NCBI RefSeq assembly: GCF_021018805.1
Contig: NC_086257.1
Coordinates: forward strand, 12,644,693-12,708,692
From: Prinia subflava
Taxonomy: Eukaryota; Chordata; Aves; Passeriformes; Cisticolidae
Direction: 5' to 3'
DNA: 64,000 nt
Of the stretch, positions 62,901-64,000 are shown piece after piece. A model generated the notes under the pieces. The model made no database searches. It was not told the origin of the DNA and saw only the letters and a program-made list of their open reading frames with translations. The position numbers and the translations under genes are program-made. Each line of letters opens with the position of its first letter. Within the stretch, counting starts at the first letter, position 1.

Positions 62901-64000
62901 ATTTTCCCGCTTGGAAAAATATATTTGGAGATCAGTTATCAAGGAGAGACTGTCCAAATGGAAATCTGTACCCCAAGCAGGAGTGTGTGATCTGTGCTCA
63001 CTGATTAGTGTCAGTAGTGTCCTGGGTGCAAGAAACAAATGTACTCATTGCAACCACAAAGAAGGTGAGCCTGCAAAAACTGCAGGTATGCTGGAGAGTG
63101 AAACTGGAGATCAGATTGCAGAAGTGATTAGAAAAATTTTATTCATCTTGGAGAGAAAATAAAAGGTACTGACTGTATATACAGAGGAAAAGGCTGCAGA
63201 ATGAAGGGTAAAATATTTGATTCTAAAGAAAATAGTAAAGAAGTTATGAGGGATTCAAACTGCATTGAAGTCTTCAATGATACAATGTTGTGAAAAAGAA
63301 AAATGTGCTACTGAGATTTTTTTTCATGAATGTAACCTGGAAGACAGGTGTATACATCCTTCTACCTTCCTCAGCACACACAAGCTTTGGGCACTTTCCA
63401 AAAAGGACATGAAGGAAAGGAGAGAATCCTGAGCCAAGTGGTCAGAACCAAAGAAATTGGAAAGATGGAGACTGTTTACACCCTACAGCTTAAAAATCTT
63501 CAAATACCTAAAAAAGGTGCTGAAGAGAGGAAAGAAATTAATTAACATTTTTTCCCCTGAATTCATGATAAGAAAATATAAACTTAGATTACTCAAAGAA
63601 AAATTTAGGTTAGGCATTAAAAAGTCATAATTAAAGAACAGTTTAGATGGCATTAGGAAAATGTGTGCATTTCCACTGCTGAAGGACTTTACAAAGTGGT
63701 TAAATAAACAGCTGTCAAAAATAGCACAGGTACAGTTGATTTTTGACCTCTTAAAATCTGTTTCAGCTCTGCTTTCTATTATTTTCTCCAAGTGGATTCT
63801 GCCTCTTGGATGTTTGTTGGTAAAGCCAGCAATCAAAATACTGATGTTGAGGCAGAGGCCTGTGAGCACAGAGGATCTGGTAGGTTTTCCAGCCGTGTCA
63901 TTCAGCCTCTGGTGGAAAGTGCCAAGCTCTGTGCTTTGGAAGGCTCCTAGGGCACATAGCTGCATGTCAGCCTATTTCAATTAGCGTGTTGAAATGGCGG
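56961..64000. other. A/T-rich gene desert, block 8 (to window edge)
   Basis: No supported gene. A local repeat of AGATAAATAAGAG units lies at 57491-57530. T runs occur at 57079-57094 and 58840-58854. The 59490-59850 part is repeat-free and enhancer-like, and an RFX-type palindrome lies at 60337. Frames up to 160 codons at the right edge (63483-63965, minus) have no recognisable domain and are paralleled by a plus-strand frame. Confidence 0.55.
60337..60349. promoter_or_regulatory. RFX-type X-box palindrome
   Basis: GTTGC-TTA-GCAAC is a perfect inverted half-site pair with the 3-nt spacing of an RFX X-box. RFX factors act in ciliated and neural cells. Binding is inferred from the motif only. 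Confidence 0.35.

Noticed and set aside
63483..63984. Overlapping frames of 160 (minus) and 107 (plus) codons at the right edge as a gene entering the window.
   Set aside because: They overlap on opposite strands, neither has a domain, and splice or promoter signals are lacking.

Overview
The window is vertebrate nuclear DNA, most likely from a bird. The evidence is one intron-containing gene with canonical GT-AG splicing, CpG-rich islands in an otherwise A/T-rich background, no L1, Alu or B1-type repeats, and old degraded repeats of the CR1/L3-LINE and MIR-SINE kind. The species call is an inference.

The only protein-coding gene I can support is ZIC1, on the + strand. Its three coding exons are 2464-3439, 4607-4770 and 5158-5355, and they splice to a 445-residue five-zinc-finger transcription factor. 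Upstream lie a GC-rich promoter with two CCAAT boxes (about 1526-1770) and a T-rich 5' leader with a 13-codon upstream ORF. Downstream is a 3' UTR with three Pumilio-type elements and two candidate poly(A) signals, ending near 6.5-6.6 kb. In vertebrates ZIC1 lies head-to-head with ZIC4. No ZIC4 coding sequence is in the window, but two good minus-strand splice donors near 1.03 and 1.15 kb fit non-coding 5' exons of that gene.

From about 6.6 kb to the right edge I see no second protein-coding gene. The first part (about 8.7-15.6 kb) carries several GC/CpG-rich islands. Two of them, 11.66-12.06 kb and 14.83-15.56 kb, look promoter-like, and a well-bounded exon-like segment lies at 13592-13915, so a non-coding transcript is possible there. 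The rest (15.6-64 kb) is A/T-rich gene desert. It contains several repeat-free stretches rich in homeodomain, POU, GLI and RFX-like motifs that read like conserved enhancers, separated by old repeat remnants: a minus-strand CR1/L3 LINE at 49.2-50.1 kb, MIR-like SINEs at 37.3, 41.8 and 44.4 kb, and palindromic MITE-like remnants at 33.3 and 55.1 kb.

This layout, a developmental regulator beside a long non-coding flank, is typical of ZIC1/ZIC4 loci. The desert is probably the gene's regulatory landscape. I found no convincing undescribed multi-gene system. The points most worth checking are the candidate non-coding transcripts and enhancers between 10 and 16 kb, and the perfect inverted repeats at 19184 and 54758.
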